A stretch of 64,000 nt of DNA from NCBI GenBank assembly GCA_964036045.1, contig OZ038387.1, positions 21,219,348-21,283,347 on the forward strand. The letters are read 5' to 3'. How positions within the stretch are numbered: position 1 is the stretch's first letter; each line of letters starts with the position of its first letter. Origin of the DNA: Eutreptiella sp. 'Long Island Sound 2002'. Taxonomy: Eukaryota; Euglenozoa; Euglenophyceae; Eutreptiales; Eutreptiaceae. Below are positions 31,980-41,390 of the stretch, piece by piece. The notes beneath the pieces were generated by a model. It was not told the origin of the DNA, did not search any database, and saw only the letters and a program-made list of their open reading frames with translations. The translations under genes were made by a program, and so were the position numbers.

Positions 31980-32375
31980 GGACGTGAATATTCAGAGGAG
32001 CAGAACTTTGCAGGACTGTGAATATTCAGAGGCGCTGATCATTATGGGGATGTGAACATTCAGAGCGTAGCAGAAGTAAACGTTCAGAGGGGCCAAACAT
32101 TGCTAGGAGGTGAGTATGCAGAATGGCCAGCTGGCCCCCCAGGAAAGGGAACACGTGAGTGCGGTTCATAGAGGACGGGGATGACCTCTATGCCATACTC
32201 CGTGCTGCCTTTTGGCAGACAGAGACGACGGCGAGGGAGTACCTCACCAAGGAGAAGGGGAAGAAGAAAGAGGGGAAGGAGAAAGAGGGGGAGGAGGACG
32301 AGGTATACAGTGGGGCCATCCAGTACAGGGATGCGAATATTCAGATCATTCACAGATCGCAATATTCAGAGGTGA
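31980..32375 (+). repeat. Dispersed GTGAATATTCAGAGG motif, about seven copies
   Basis: Variants of GTGAAYATTCAGAG occur at about 31,986, 32,021, 32,053, 32,080, 32,110, 32,334 and 32,360, at irregular spacing. The plus-strand frame 32,159-32,467, with a Lys/Glu-rich stretch, overlaps them and was not supported as a gene. From 31,181 to 31,979 no gene was fixed; a Ser/Asp-rich minus-strand frame at 31,300-31,417 is a weak exon candidate. Confidence 0.6.
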
Positions 32376-32586
32376 GGGTCAATGAAAAAACGTGGATATC
32401 TAGAGAGCCGCGGGTGACAAAATGGGCCAATTGGTACATCTCACCACCCGCCTCTTTGACAGTATGATCTACTGCATCTACATACAGAGCAGGACTTCCC
32501 AGTGCTGGAACTGACTTACATGAAAGATGAGCAGAGGAGCGGCCAACACAACCCAACAGCACTGCCAATGCTGGACCCATGCAGAC

Positions 32587-32685
32587 CTTGCCAGACGCAG
32601 GACTGCCGAGTCTTTTCAGTGGTGTTCCTTCGGCACTTGACACTGAGCTCTGAGACGCACTGCGTGTCATTCGCTTCAGAGGATC
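32587..32685 (-). CDS. Phase-0 exon with RSASQSS motif (33 codons)
   Basis: A textbook acceptor (TGTTGTATTTTCAG) and a donor (AAG|GTCTGC) bound exactly 33 codons: DPLKRMTRSASQSSVSSAEG then TPLKRLGSPASGK. It is basic, Ser-rich and looks disordered, with several likely phosphorylation sites. It aligns with the 36-codon exon at 34,320-34,427 (shared P-x-x-R-x-x-RSASQSS-x-x-S and P-x-K) and more loosely with the exon at 46,412-46,507. All three are phase 0 at both ends, as expected for duplicated exons. Confidence 0.6.
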
Positions 32686-34319
32686 CTGAAAATACAACAC
32701 TACAGAGAGGCCACCGGCGAAAAAAAAATGTCAGGACAGATGCTGCGAATGACATAGAAACCCTGCAACACCAAACGACTCCAACAAACACACACACCCC
32801 AGCCCCGCCACACACCAACATAATCTTATGACATCAGCAACTGAAAACTCTACTATGTCAACTGAGATTTAATTGGTGTGTGATCACTTGTACGACCCTG
32901 CACCTTGAAGCATTACCCACAACTGTTCAATGTTTGACTCGCATTCCGTGCTGGTGCCCTGTTGATGTGGAGGGATCAGGGGGGGGTGAGGTCCAACGAA
33001 GACCTCAAATTGCAAAAAAATGCACTATTGACATTGTCAGGATCCACGGGATCTCATACTGGCGGTAATCCCAGTTCAAACAAAAGTGAGGTTCAGCACT
33101 GTTGCATGCCACCATGGCTTGACTTGAACCATCGAACACCCTTCCTAAATGGCTGTTTTTGTGGTGGGGGACCCAAAATAGCTCTTCCATTTACCGAGCT
33201 GGGTCTCCGAGTGGAGGTTTTACAACCCATTTTAGGGTCCATATTGTAGTAGCAAGCAGAAGCAACAGCAATAGCAAGCAGCAGACAATTCAAAATCATT
33301 TGTGTGGACACCGTGGCTCCAAAATCGACATTCAAGTCGCCCAAAATGACCGCAGAGCAAATGCGCGTCATCTAAAACAAGCTGTGTGTCATTTTGAGCT
33401 GTGTAGCCTGTTTTCATGGCCGATTTGATGACCAAAAACGACCGTTCGCAGCCTGTTTTTAGGATGATGTCCTAAAAGTTCAGGACGATCGCCAGTGTGT
33501 CAAGCAGGTGTCTCTGATTCCAATGAGGGCCATTCTTCTTCCACAAGTATTGGACCATCAAATGATTGCAGGTGGGTGTTCATTCAGGCGTCTCTCATGC
33601 CATGGTGTCAGGCTGTGGTCCATTTTGAGGTGAAAACGAGCCGTTCTTCAACCAGCTTCAAAAGAACCATAAGGACCCAGCTCGGTCCTAGTCGTAAGTC
33701 TTGAATGGTTCTGGGTGTCATGCAGCTGTGCGAACCCCATGCCTTCAATCCACGTTGGGTGATCAATGATGGTGAATGGGAGGGGCATTGCAAACGTAGA
33801 AGGCCCCAGAATTACCATTTGCACACCTGGACCCCATCGGTGATGCGCTAATACGGGCAGGGGTAGGGTCAGCCGCTCGAAGTTAATCAAAATGCAAGAA
33901 GTTGATGAGACAAGAAAAAATTTCCACAAATGGACCAAGATCACAAAACCTCTTCTAGGACTAGACACAATTGACCATTTTGCCCAAGATCGAAAATGAA
34001 TCAAAATCGAAATCGAAAACCTTTCACAAACAGGGATGGAGCTTTTAAACCTCCGAAATCTGACCGCAAAACTCCAGAAAGGCGACGGGAAGGAGGGCAT
34101 GGGCTGTAATCTCCAGCTCAGATTTCCCTGCAACTATTGAAATCCCAATAAGGGCGACTGCTCCCTCTTTCTTGAGTGGGACTACTACTGCCACTCCTGT
34201 TCACCCACAATGCAGTTGCCAATCCAGCACTGGTCTTGCTGCCGCACAACCCATGCCCAAAACAAGATCTGTGGAGTCTCATTCTGTTTTCATTAACGTG
34301 CACCATCCTGAAGACAAAC
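32686..34319. other. Probable intron or spacer, no gene fixed
   Basis: Lies between the two RSASQSS exons. It includes an AGCAAGCAG-type tract near 33,245 similar to the palindrome family and a block from about 33,120 to 33,900 with no recognisable domain. Confidence 0.4.
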
Positions 34320-34427
34320 CTCTTCAGGGCTGGAATTGGAAATAGCCCTGGGCTTCTTTGCTGGCATTTCTTGAGGGCTTGCCGCTGAGCTCTGTGATGC
34401 ACTGCGCTTCAGCCGTTGGGCCGGTAC
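34320..34427 (-). CDS. Phase-0 exon with RSASQSS motif (36 codons)
   Basis: Acceptor AATACATCAG and donor GAG|GTTTGT bound 36 codons: VPAQRLKRSASQSSAASPQE then MPAKKPRAISNSSPEE. It is a basic, Ser/Ala/Pro-rich segment like linker or tail regions of chromatin proteins. See the entry at 32,587 for the comparison. Neighbouring exons on either side were not fixed; the next fixed one on the left is 32,587-32,685, in compatible phase across a 1.6-kb intron. Confidence 0.6.
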
Positions 34428-35017
34428 CTGATGTATTTTTCATGGTTTCATTGCAGTCTGTTCATGCGGCTTTGAAGGGAAGCAATCAATTGCATCATGC
34501 GCTGAACCATCCGAGGTCATGCAAAGCAATATTCGACAGCCTGCCAAGCTTGCTTTCAAGTTTCAAGCAAAACACAAACTGCAAACTTGCAACCAGCACA
34601 ACACCGAACACGGTAAGTAAGGCCTCAGCGTGAGACCACCCAGCTCCAGCAGTAATTCCGACCATTGTCGCTGCATTACCCCAAGCAACAAACTTCTATC
34701 CATGCCCTCTACTTTGTGCCTCATCTACAAACGACCTTATCATTGATTCCAGCACCAAAGATGTTAGTCTTAGTGTCTTTCTGGAATATTGTTCCTCCCT
34801 TCCACATGCTTGCCGGTGATTGATACTTCAGTGAGTGATGGTTCTCTGTTGCTTGAAACTTGGTTGTCCGGCAATGTACACCGCCCGCCCCTAAGTGGCC
34901 CCGTACAGGCAAAAGGATGACACAGTATATGTTTAGAATCAAAGATAGTAATGGGGTATGGCTAAAGGAGTGCCACCTTTGCACCCCATAGTACACACTA
35001 GTGTTGTGGACAGCCCA

Positions 35018-35628
35018 GTGGACCTAGTCTTGGTTTTATAACCCTCTTTCGTGTCTAGGGTGGACCTAACAGGTTTGGCAAGCAGCAAGCACGCGCGAAA
35101 TGGGCAAAAATCACACCTCCGTCATGGTGCTTCGCATTTGGCCAAAATTTTGGTGGATGCTACCTATGGGTGTGAGGGACAACCACACAAAGTATGAGCC
35201 AGAAACTCAACGGTGGCGGCTGGGAACGGGTGTCGCAAGTGCCGGACCTCCATTACAAAATCTGCCATTTAGGGCCAAAATCAGCCTTTTTTTTGCCCAA
35301 AACCGCCCTAGAACCTGCTGAAAACGGCCAAATGAAGGGAAATAGTGGCTACTCTACACATGCAACTAGACTTCCTTGTGCGGAAGGGCCCATCAAGGCC
35401 CTCTAACTCGACAATATGTCCACAAACCGTCCCCAAAAGGCCCCCAAAAGCACCAAAATTTGTGCACATTGGCCGCCAACAGCCCCAAACCAAAAACAGA
35501 CCATATCTTGGGCTACGTGGCTCAAAATGCGATTTCGAGCGCACCTAATCCACCGGCGACCGGCCACTTTTGGTGGTTTCCACCCCTCAAAATTGCCCTA
35601 ACCGACGCCTAGACCCCCGTACCTAGGC
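35018..35628. repeat. Inverted-repeat family, 0.6-kb copy in right-arm orientation
   Basis: From GTGGACCTAGTCTTGG to ACCCCCGTACCTAGGC the sequence follows 25,950-26,575 almost base for base, with the last 60 bp more divergent. It stops immediately before the DIRS-like element, so that element's left end lies in or beside this copy. Confidence 0.9.
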
Positions 35629-35633
35629 TCAGT

Positions 35634-36005
35634 ATTCGGCCCTGTATCCCTCCTACCCCACACATGCAACGCAAGTCGGATTAGTCAAACCACAATGCCT
35701 CTCCTGCCCGGCCCAATGTCATTGCAAGCAACACAGCAGGTCCCTCTGGTCAAAAGGTCGAGAGTCAAAGATACAGCAAACCCGGGAGGGTGGGTGGGCC
35801 CACCATGGCAAAAATACAAAGACCACTGGAAGACAAAAAACAGGCATAAAAATTCATCTGGGATTGTGATGCATTGGAAAGAGGGATTATGCTTCCCAAA
35901 CTACAGTTCTCCTGGCGAACTATGATTCGGCCCTATATCCCTCTTTCCCCACACATGCAACGCAAGTCGGATCAGTCAAACCACAATGCCTCTCCTGCCC
36001 GGCCC
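35634..36005 (-). repeat. 3' terminal repeat block B1-A2-B2 of the DIRS-like element
   Basis: B1 is 35,925-36,005, A2 is 35,799-35,923 and B2 is 35,634-35,714. B copies begin ATTCGGCCCTRTATCCCTC. A copies contain CACCATGGCAAAAATAC and end GCGAACTAT or ACGAACTAT. Confidence 0.85.
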
Positions 36006-36048
36006 TGTATGATTGAGCGAATGTGAGACCAGACAAATACCGGTCCCT

Positions 36049-36591
36049 TCATTTCGTAGCACACCAAGGAAAAGGTGGCACTCGAGTGCTAGCATAAAAA
36101 GGCTCCTGCACAGACTGCCAAGCTCTAAACCGCCTATCTGCACTCCTACGGACCTCGTGACTATGACGAAAATCAAAAGCTCGGCTTGCAGGGTCTGCTG
36201 GGTTCAGCTCAGTGCTGACCCAAAACACAGTCATAACAACCCGAGCCCAGGAACGGAACCAAAAGAAACAACTCAAGATGCGGTGCTGAGTCTGCGGCGC
36301 AGTGCTGGCACGCAATGACGTAGCTTGTGCACGCGCCACAAAGCTGTCGGAACCAAGATAGGCCCTCTCCCAACCCATAAAAGCAGCCAACTGAAAGCTG
36401 CGCACAATCGCAAGCAACTCTGCCTGTTGAAGTGTCTGGATCCATCTGGGGCACTTCCAGTGTCTGAAGCCCCTACCTAGGAGGTACACACCCATGAAAA
36501 ATCGACAGCCATCCACAGACGGGGCCGTGTCACAAAACACGACATGCTTATCTCCTACCCCCCACCCCCACAGGGAGGACCGGGCACACAT
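36049..36591 (-). CDS. RNase H domain of the DIRS-like element
   Basis: The open frame reads HVVFCDTAPS, QQAELLAIVRSFQLAAFM, YLGSDSFVARAQ and VFWVSTELNPADPASRAF. The Asp (VFCD), Glu (QAEL), Asp (GSDS) and the closing NPADPASR are the RNase H order seen in DIRS and some LTR pol proteins. It removes RNA from the RNA:DNA hybrid during replication. The frame ends at TGA/TAG-side 36,049, just before the terminal repeats. The stretch 36,592-37,084 between it and RT keeps no clear frame. Confidence 0.7.
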   Translation of the reverse strand: MCARSSLWGWGVGDKHVVFCDTAPSVDGCRFFMGVYLLGRGFRHWKCPRWIQTLQQAELLAIVRSFQLAAFMGWERAYLGSDSFVARAQATSLRASTAPQTQHRILSCFFWFRSWARVVMTVFWVSTELNPADPASRAFDFRHSHEVRRSADRRFRAWQSVQEPFYASTRVPPFPWCATK

Positions 36592-37084
36592 CAGGCTTAA
36601 GCCGTTGCGGAATTATAGCAAAAATAATCGCGGTCATTAACGGCCTCAGAAGGGGCATACCAACATGAGTAAAACCACCCTCCATCCACCTGTACGCACT
36701 GGCCAGGAAAGCTGCAGCCCTTGCGTTGGGCCGCAGAGCCCATTCCAGACCCTAGCCCCAACCCTTGCCCTAGCTCTCACCGTAGGCTGGGTCAGAGTGA
36801 GTGTTCGGGTCCAAAATGGAGAGCAATGATGTGGCAAAAGCAGCCATGAAACCAGCTGGCTGCAAAGGTTAGGTTTAGGTTTATGGTGATGGTATGGTTA
36901 GAGGGAGGGCAAGGGGAGGTAAGGGGAGCCTGTGCCCCCCCCCCCCCCCCAACACCCCAAATCGTCTCAGGAGGCGCGACATCAACAGGGGCTCAAAAGG
37001 GCCAACCACAGCTAACACCCACAACCCCAAGATTCCAACAAGCAGTCCCTTTCTGTTTCCCATACATCCCTTTTCTGTGTCAAA

Positions 37085-38143
37085 TCACTTTCCAATGAAG
37101 TCTAACTGCTGTGTCGGCTCACACACAAACTTGGGACTGATGAGGAAACCTGCCTTCACCAGTTTGCGCGCGACACACCACACACCCCGTCGGGCCTTAG
37201 GTTTCTTTGCAACCAGAAGTATGTCATCCAAATAAACAAACCCCTCCACTTGGAGCCTGCTCAAGACTCCATTGACGATCCCCGCCACCAACTTCTGGCA
37301 TATCACGGGGCTGAATGCCCACCCAAAGGGTAGTCGGGTCCACCGGTACCCCGCCCCCCCCTTCCCCAAGCACGTATACCTAAAAACTGTGTCTCCACGG
37401 GGCGGGTAAACGGATACTCCAAAAACAGTTACTTGGGTCCAACTTATACATCCACCACCCCGATCTCTTGGCATTGAAAACCCGGCGGTCTCGGATTTTC
37501 TCAACCTACGGCAGTCGAAAACCTTTGGGCTTCACCCCACCCTCATGGATCCGATCCTTGCAGTTAAATATCATACTGCATTTTTCTGAGTTCTTCGGAA
37601 TCACAACCGCCCTTCCCGTGGCTTTACAATCCCCCATGGCCTTCAAACCCCCCGCAACCCTGATGGCTTCCAACATCTCTTTCACCCCCCGACCCTTGGA
37701 CACCATGGGTTCCTGCTCCTCTTGCCATTCATGATACTCCTCGCGCAAACCCGCAGGCACCCATTTTTGCCATAGGCTAGGGGCTATCCTCACACTATCC
37801 ACTGCCCCCACCCCCCTGCTAGCTAACTCAGGGTCTGCCCTACAACCATCCCCATCCTCTGGGTAGTATGACTCGGTGCTTGCCTGCGCCAGGCCAACTT
37901 GGGAAAGTGTCTCCATGGCTTCCAGAATCCCGGAGCTATCCACGCCCCCAGGGCCCGTCGCATCTCCTACCCCTTGGACCATGGATAAGAGCGCTGCAAT
38001 AAGTCTCGGCCGTTGCTCCTCTAGAATCCGTTCATACCACTGATTGTTTGTATTACTTCACAGATTGTGCACTCTTCACCAACATCCGGGTCCACGGGAA
38101 TTTGCCTGTCAGTGCCCTCTTCATCCTCAACTCCATCACGCGT
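37085..38143 (-). pseudogene. Reverse transcriptase of the DIRS-like element
   Basis: ATG at about 38,143 overlaps the stop of the recombinase by 11 bases (ATGACGCGTGA). The reading passes a frame change near 38,035, then RIAPSLWQKWVPAGLREEYH, GRAVVIPKNSEKCSMIFNCK, a TAG near 37,506, MYKLDPSNCFWSIRLP, a second frame change near 37,400, RYTCLGKGGAGYRWTRLPFG, and FVYLDDILLVAKKPKAR with the YLDD catalytic pair. Motif A's LDxSNCFWS and the C-terminal TQQLDFIGK are typical of DIRS RT. The three lesions show decay or sequencing faults. Confidence 0.75.
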
Positions 38144-39221
38144 CATCGACTCCAAACTGGCACTCTTCCTCGGAGTCGTCCTCTTCCTTGCTGGCCATAC
38201 GCTCTGCGATGTCCAAGTCTGCCTCTCCTCGTACACATTGGCGCTTAGCTCCTGCGTGTTTCGTCCTCTCTTTACCCAACGTTTCCCCGTGACGTTTGCC
38301 AGAGCCTGAATCACGGACCTCTTTGCAAATCCACGCTGCCCACCAATGCTGACCGCTCCAGGTTCCCAAGTGAGTCTGAATGCTGTCCTCATCCACCACC
38401 GGTACCGGCTGTTGGCCTCTTTCTTCGAAGATCCAGGAATGCCCAGGGGTGGCATAGTGCAGCGCAACGGTAGGGGTTTTCCAACCCCCTGCCAGCTGCA
38501 AAGTACTCCCCCGGCAACCACTGGCCCACAGTTGGGCCGCCCCAAGCCGCTTGAGGCTGTGCCAGCGCAATTTGGGCCACGATGTCTGTGCCACCAAAAG
38601 CTTGAACTGGTCCTCCAACTCCTGCGTGCTTCCGAAATTGCCACTGTAGTCAGGTCTCCCCGTGTGTTGTAGTCTGCCCAAGTGCAAGAATTCGAGCCAC
38701 CGGCTTGCCCGCGGCCCGACTGGTTGTGCGTGCAAGCCAATCCTATTCTTGACCCCGTAGAACTCCACGATTCCTTGCCCTTTCCCTCGCACTGTGACCG
38801 CCTCACTGATTCGGAGTAAGTTTGTGATGGTCAGAACCGCCAGCGCCAGTGCCTCCGCTTCCTTCCACAACAGCGTCGCTCTCTTGGCCACCACCTCACG
38901 GAAGATCGACGATGGGGCCCACCGGATTTGGACCCCCATTTTTCGTATTCTGGGCTTCTCCGCTGCCCGGACCAACTGCCAGTCCCAAGCCTGCACGAGC
39001 GCTGGGATTCTCCCTGCCTTTTCCACGATGCACAACCCTAAGAGGACCTTCTTGATCGGGCCCTCGTAGTGTCCAGCCCGTACCACTTGCACGAGAGCTT
39101 CTTCAAGGGCTCCTCGGACTCCCTGGTCGAGGACCCCCAAGTATCGACGGATGCCCGCCACATACCCGTCTTTGCTCTTCTTCTCCAACTCTTCCAAGCT
39201 GTCGCCATGCATCCGCTCCCA
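38136..39221 (-). CDS. Tyrosine recombinase of the DIRS-like element
   Basis: The frame is intact for 358 codons from ATG at 39,212 (open a little further upstream). The N-terminal half is helical (core-binding). The catalytic half, in numbering from that ATG, has Arg134 in LLRISEA, His218 in RWHSLKR, Trp244 in LAGGWKTP and Tyr253 in ALHYATP. The W-x8-Y spacing is that of the family. The second Arg, normally three residues after His, is Lys221 with Arg222 next to it. It would integrate the circular DNA copy of the element. The acidic tail ends FGVDDA, and the RT frame begins within its last codons, suggesting coupled or overlapping translation. Placement 5' of RT is the unusual feature. Confidence 0.8.
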   Translation of the reverse strand, partial: WERMHGDSLEELEKKSKDGYVAGIRRYLGVLDQGVRGALEEALVQVVRAGHYEGPIKKVLLGLCIVEKAGRIPALVQAWDWQLVRAAEKPRIRKMGVQIRWAPSSIFREVVAKRATLLWKEAEALALAVLTITNLLRISEAVTVRGKGQGIVEFYGVKNRIGLHAQPVGPRASRWLEFLHLGRLQHTGRPDYSGNFGSTQELEDQFKLLVAQTSWPKLRWHSLKRLGAAQLWASGCRGSTLQLAGGWKTPTVALHYATPGHSWIFEERGQQPVPVVDEDSIQTHLGTWSGQHWWAAWICKEVRDSGSGKRHGETLGKERTKHAGAKRQCVRGEADLDIAERMASKEEDDSEEECQFGVDDA

Positions 39222-39435
39222 AGTTCTTGTTCTGCCGCGTCCACTACCCCCAGCAAGGCCTCTCTAATCTCCCCCACCGACTCCGCTGATCCTAGGACAT
39301 GGTGTAAACGGGGTCTCCTGTGTTTGTGTTTGCAGCTTCCTCTCGCACGGCTCTCTCACCGCGTCCGTGGTCCTGCCCATCGGGCACGGTGGCTTCGCCT
39401 GCGATTCAGGAGCAATTGAACTCCTTCCTTTCGTG

Positions 39436-40340
39436 TCACCAGTGGCGTTGGCCACACCTCTCACACAGTTTGCTGAGTGGGCCACTGCAATCCACCCACT
39501 TCCCGGCCTGCGATTTCAAGTGCCTCTTGCCATGTATAATTTTGAACTCAAGCGCTCCGCTCGATGCTGCTCCCGCCTTGCAGGTGAATATCCTCTTCCC
39601 AGGATTGGACTCCCCACCGGAAGTCGAACTGTCCAAACTCTTGTCACTCGAACTGCTCTCCCTCTCACGGTTGGACGAGGCTGACGAGTCTCGAGTCTTC
39701 TTGCTTGCCGCCTTCCGTGCCTGTTGTTTTGCCTTCTTTCGAGCCTTCTTTTCCTTCCTCTTCTGCTTCCCGCGCTCTGCTCTCGCTTCGTCCTTCAAGT
39801 GTTGCTTGCCTGATTTATCCAAACTCATTATGATGTTTCATACCCCATGGGCCCACAGTGGCAGGTCTACATCCCCGTCATTTTGGGTCTCCAACAGTTG
39901 ACCCAACTTCCGTACCCATTTTATGGCCCCCGAGCGTTTCCTCGGCTTCCTCACATTGCGCTTCGTCGGCTCAGTGGGGTTCTTTTTGCTCTGTTTCCCA
40001 TCGGCACCATCCGCATCCTCCATCTCCATGCCATCTACTGGAGTTTCTCCGTCTCCTTTCGCGTCCTCCTTTTCAGCCCTCTCTTGATCTCTGTGTGCCC
40101 GGTCTTGCACGCTGTGGTGGTATTGCACCCGCAGCCTCTAAACATTTCGGAGCATCCACGCTTCCATTCCATGATCCATCGCTCCCACCTCAAACAGACG
40201 TTCGGCCGCTCTCAGTTTGTCTCCTGACCAGAGCTCATATGTAGCAGGACCAACCATGACCGGTCGGCAGGCATCCCAGGACACATACCTTGCAATTCTT
40301 GGATGATCTGCTCCGAGACTCTGGCCTTCGTCAACCTCTT
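39436..40340 (-). pseudogene. Gag-like region of the DIRS-like element
   Basis: Two consecutive minus-strand frames lie upstream of the recombinase: 39,838-40,128 (extendable with frame changes to about 40,340: YELWSGDKLRAAERLFEVG) and 39,436-39,828. The second is Lys/Arg-rich then Ser-rich (KKARKKAKQQARKAASKKTR) and ends with WVDCSGPLSKLCERCGQRHW, a C-x8-C-x2-C-x3-H arrangement like a zinc knuckle. This is the expected place and character for a nucleic-acid-binding Gag. The region 39,222-39,435 keeps no single frame. Confidence 0.5.
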
Positions 40341-40578
40341 GAGGACGTCATCCACTGCCATGTTGATAAGATCGTGGGGCAGGGACCCAGACCACCCCTC
40401 GTAGTGAACTGCTCGATATAGGACCTATCGGCTCATGGGCAGCATTTGTCTGATCTGGGTCTTCACTGCTTTTGGTAGTTTCCCACCCTAGGCACCTGCA
40501 TCATCAAGTGGGGGCCAAGCCACCGAGTTCGGTGTTCCGCCCGCTGGTTGGGTAAAAGTGTCTACAATGCCCTCCTGC

Positions 40579-40703
40579 CCCACCATGGCAAAAATACAAA
40601 GACCACTGGAAGACAAAAGACAGGCATAAAAATTCATCTGGGACTGTGATGCATTGGAAAGAGGTATTATGCTTCCCAAACTACAGTTCTCCTGACGAAC
40701 TAT
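40579..40703 (-). repeat. 5' terminal repeat A1 of the DIRS-like element
   Basis: It matches 35,799-35,923 over 125 bp and ends GAACTAT at 40,703, where the similarity stops. The 340 bp between here and the Gag-like frame would be the leader. Confidence 0.85.
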
Positions 40704-40880
40704 AAGGCTGCCTCCGTCCAACAGTTAGTTGCCACAGGTGTCGCCCTCAAGCGTCCATGGGCGCCAAAGGCGCCCGATGCTCCATGAACACCAAAGGTGC
40801 CCTCAGGAAAATTTTGTCCACTTTGCACCCCAACACTATCCTTAAACCCAACCTTGACTGTAACGCCCACCCCGACCCTC

Positions 40881-41390
40881 AACCTACTCCTAACCCTACA
40901 CCCAACCCTAACCCTAACCAAGATTGAATATTGGGACCGAGCTGGTGGGGGAAGGAATATCGTCCAGGAGACCTCAACAACAAATGAGGTACGCACTGGA
41001 AAGTGGATGAGACCGTCTCAAAAGGGGCACAAAATGAGCTATATTCACCTGTTTGGGCACCGCAATTGGATTAGGATCATGTTTGGAAAACCATGGTTTT
41101 GACCCGTTTTTGAGCCATTTGTCGTCCCAAATTGGCCCATTTTCAAGGCCCTTTCGCCCTTGAGAGGGGTCAAAATTGCTAAACAAGGGCTCAAAATGGG
41201 CTCATTCCACTTGTTTGTGCACCCCAAATAGTGCAAAAGTATCTTTGCAAAAATACATTTTTGATCCATTTTAGGCTGATTTATGGTCCCGAAAAAGCCC
41301 ACTTTCGATACATTTTGTGACTTTGGAGGGGCCAAGATGGCTTGCTATGGGCTTCAAAAGGGCTCATTTCACTTGTTTGCGCACTCCAGG
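40881..41390. repeat. Telomere-like CCCTAA tract followed by an outer-arm copy of the inverted-repeat family
   Basis: CCTAACCCTACACCCAACCC leads directly into GATTGAATATTGGGACCGAG and then two 162-bp-type units, matching 24,590 onward in the same orientation. The copy breaks off near 41,390. Confidence 0.85.

Larger units (their letters stand above)
35634..40703 (-). mobile_element. DIRS-order, PAT-like retrotransposon with split direct repeats
   Basis: Read on the minus strand the element has the layout A1 (40,579-40,703), coding, B1 (35,925-36,005), A2 (35,799-35,923), B2 (35,634-35,714). A copies are 125 bp and B copies 81 bp, each pair over 90 percent alike, and B1 abuts A2. This is the split-direct-repeat plan of PAT, Kangaroo and TOC3 elements, which replicate through a circle. 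The coding part holds a Gag-like region, a tyrosine recombinase, a DIRS-type RT and an RNase H. The recombinase comes before RT on the same strand, unlike the usual Gag, RT-RH, recombinase order. Stops and frameshifts in RT show that this copy is not intact. Confidence 0.85.
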
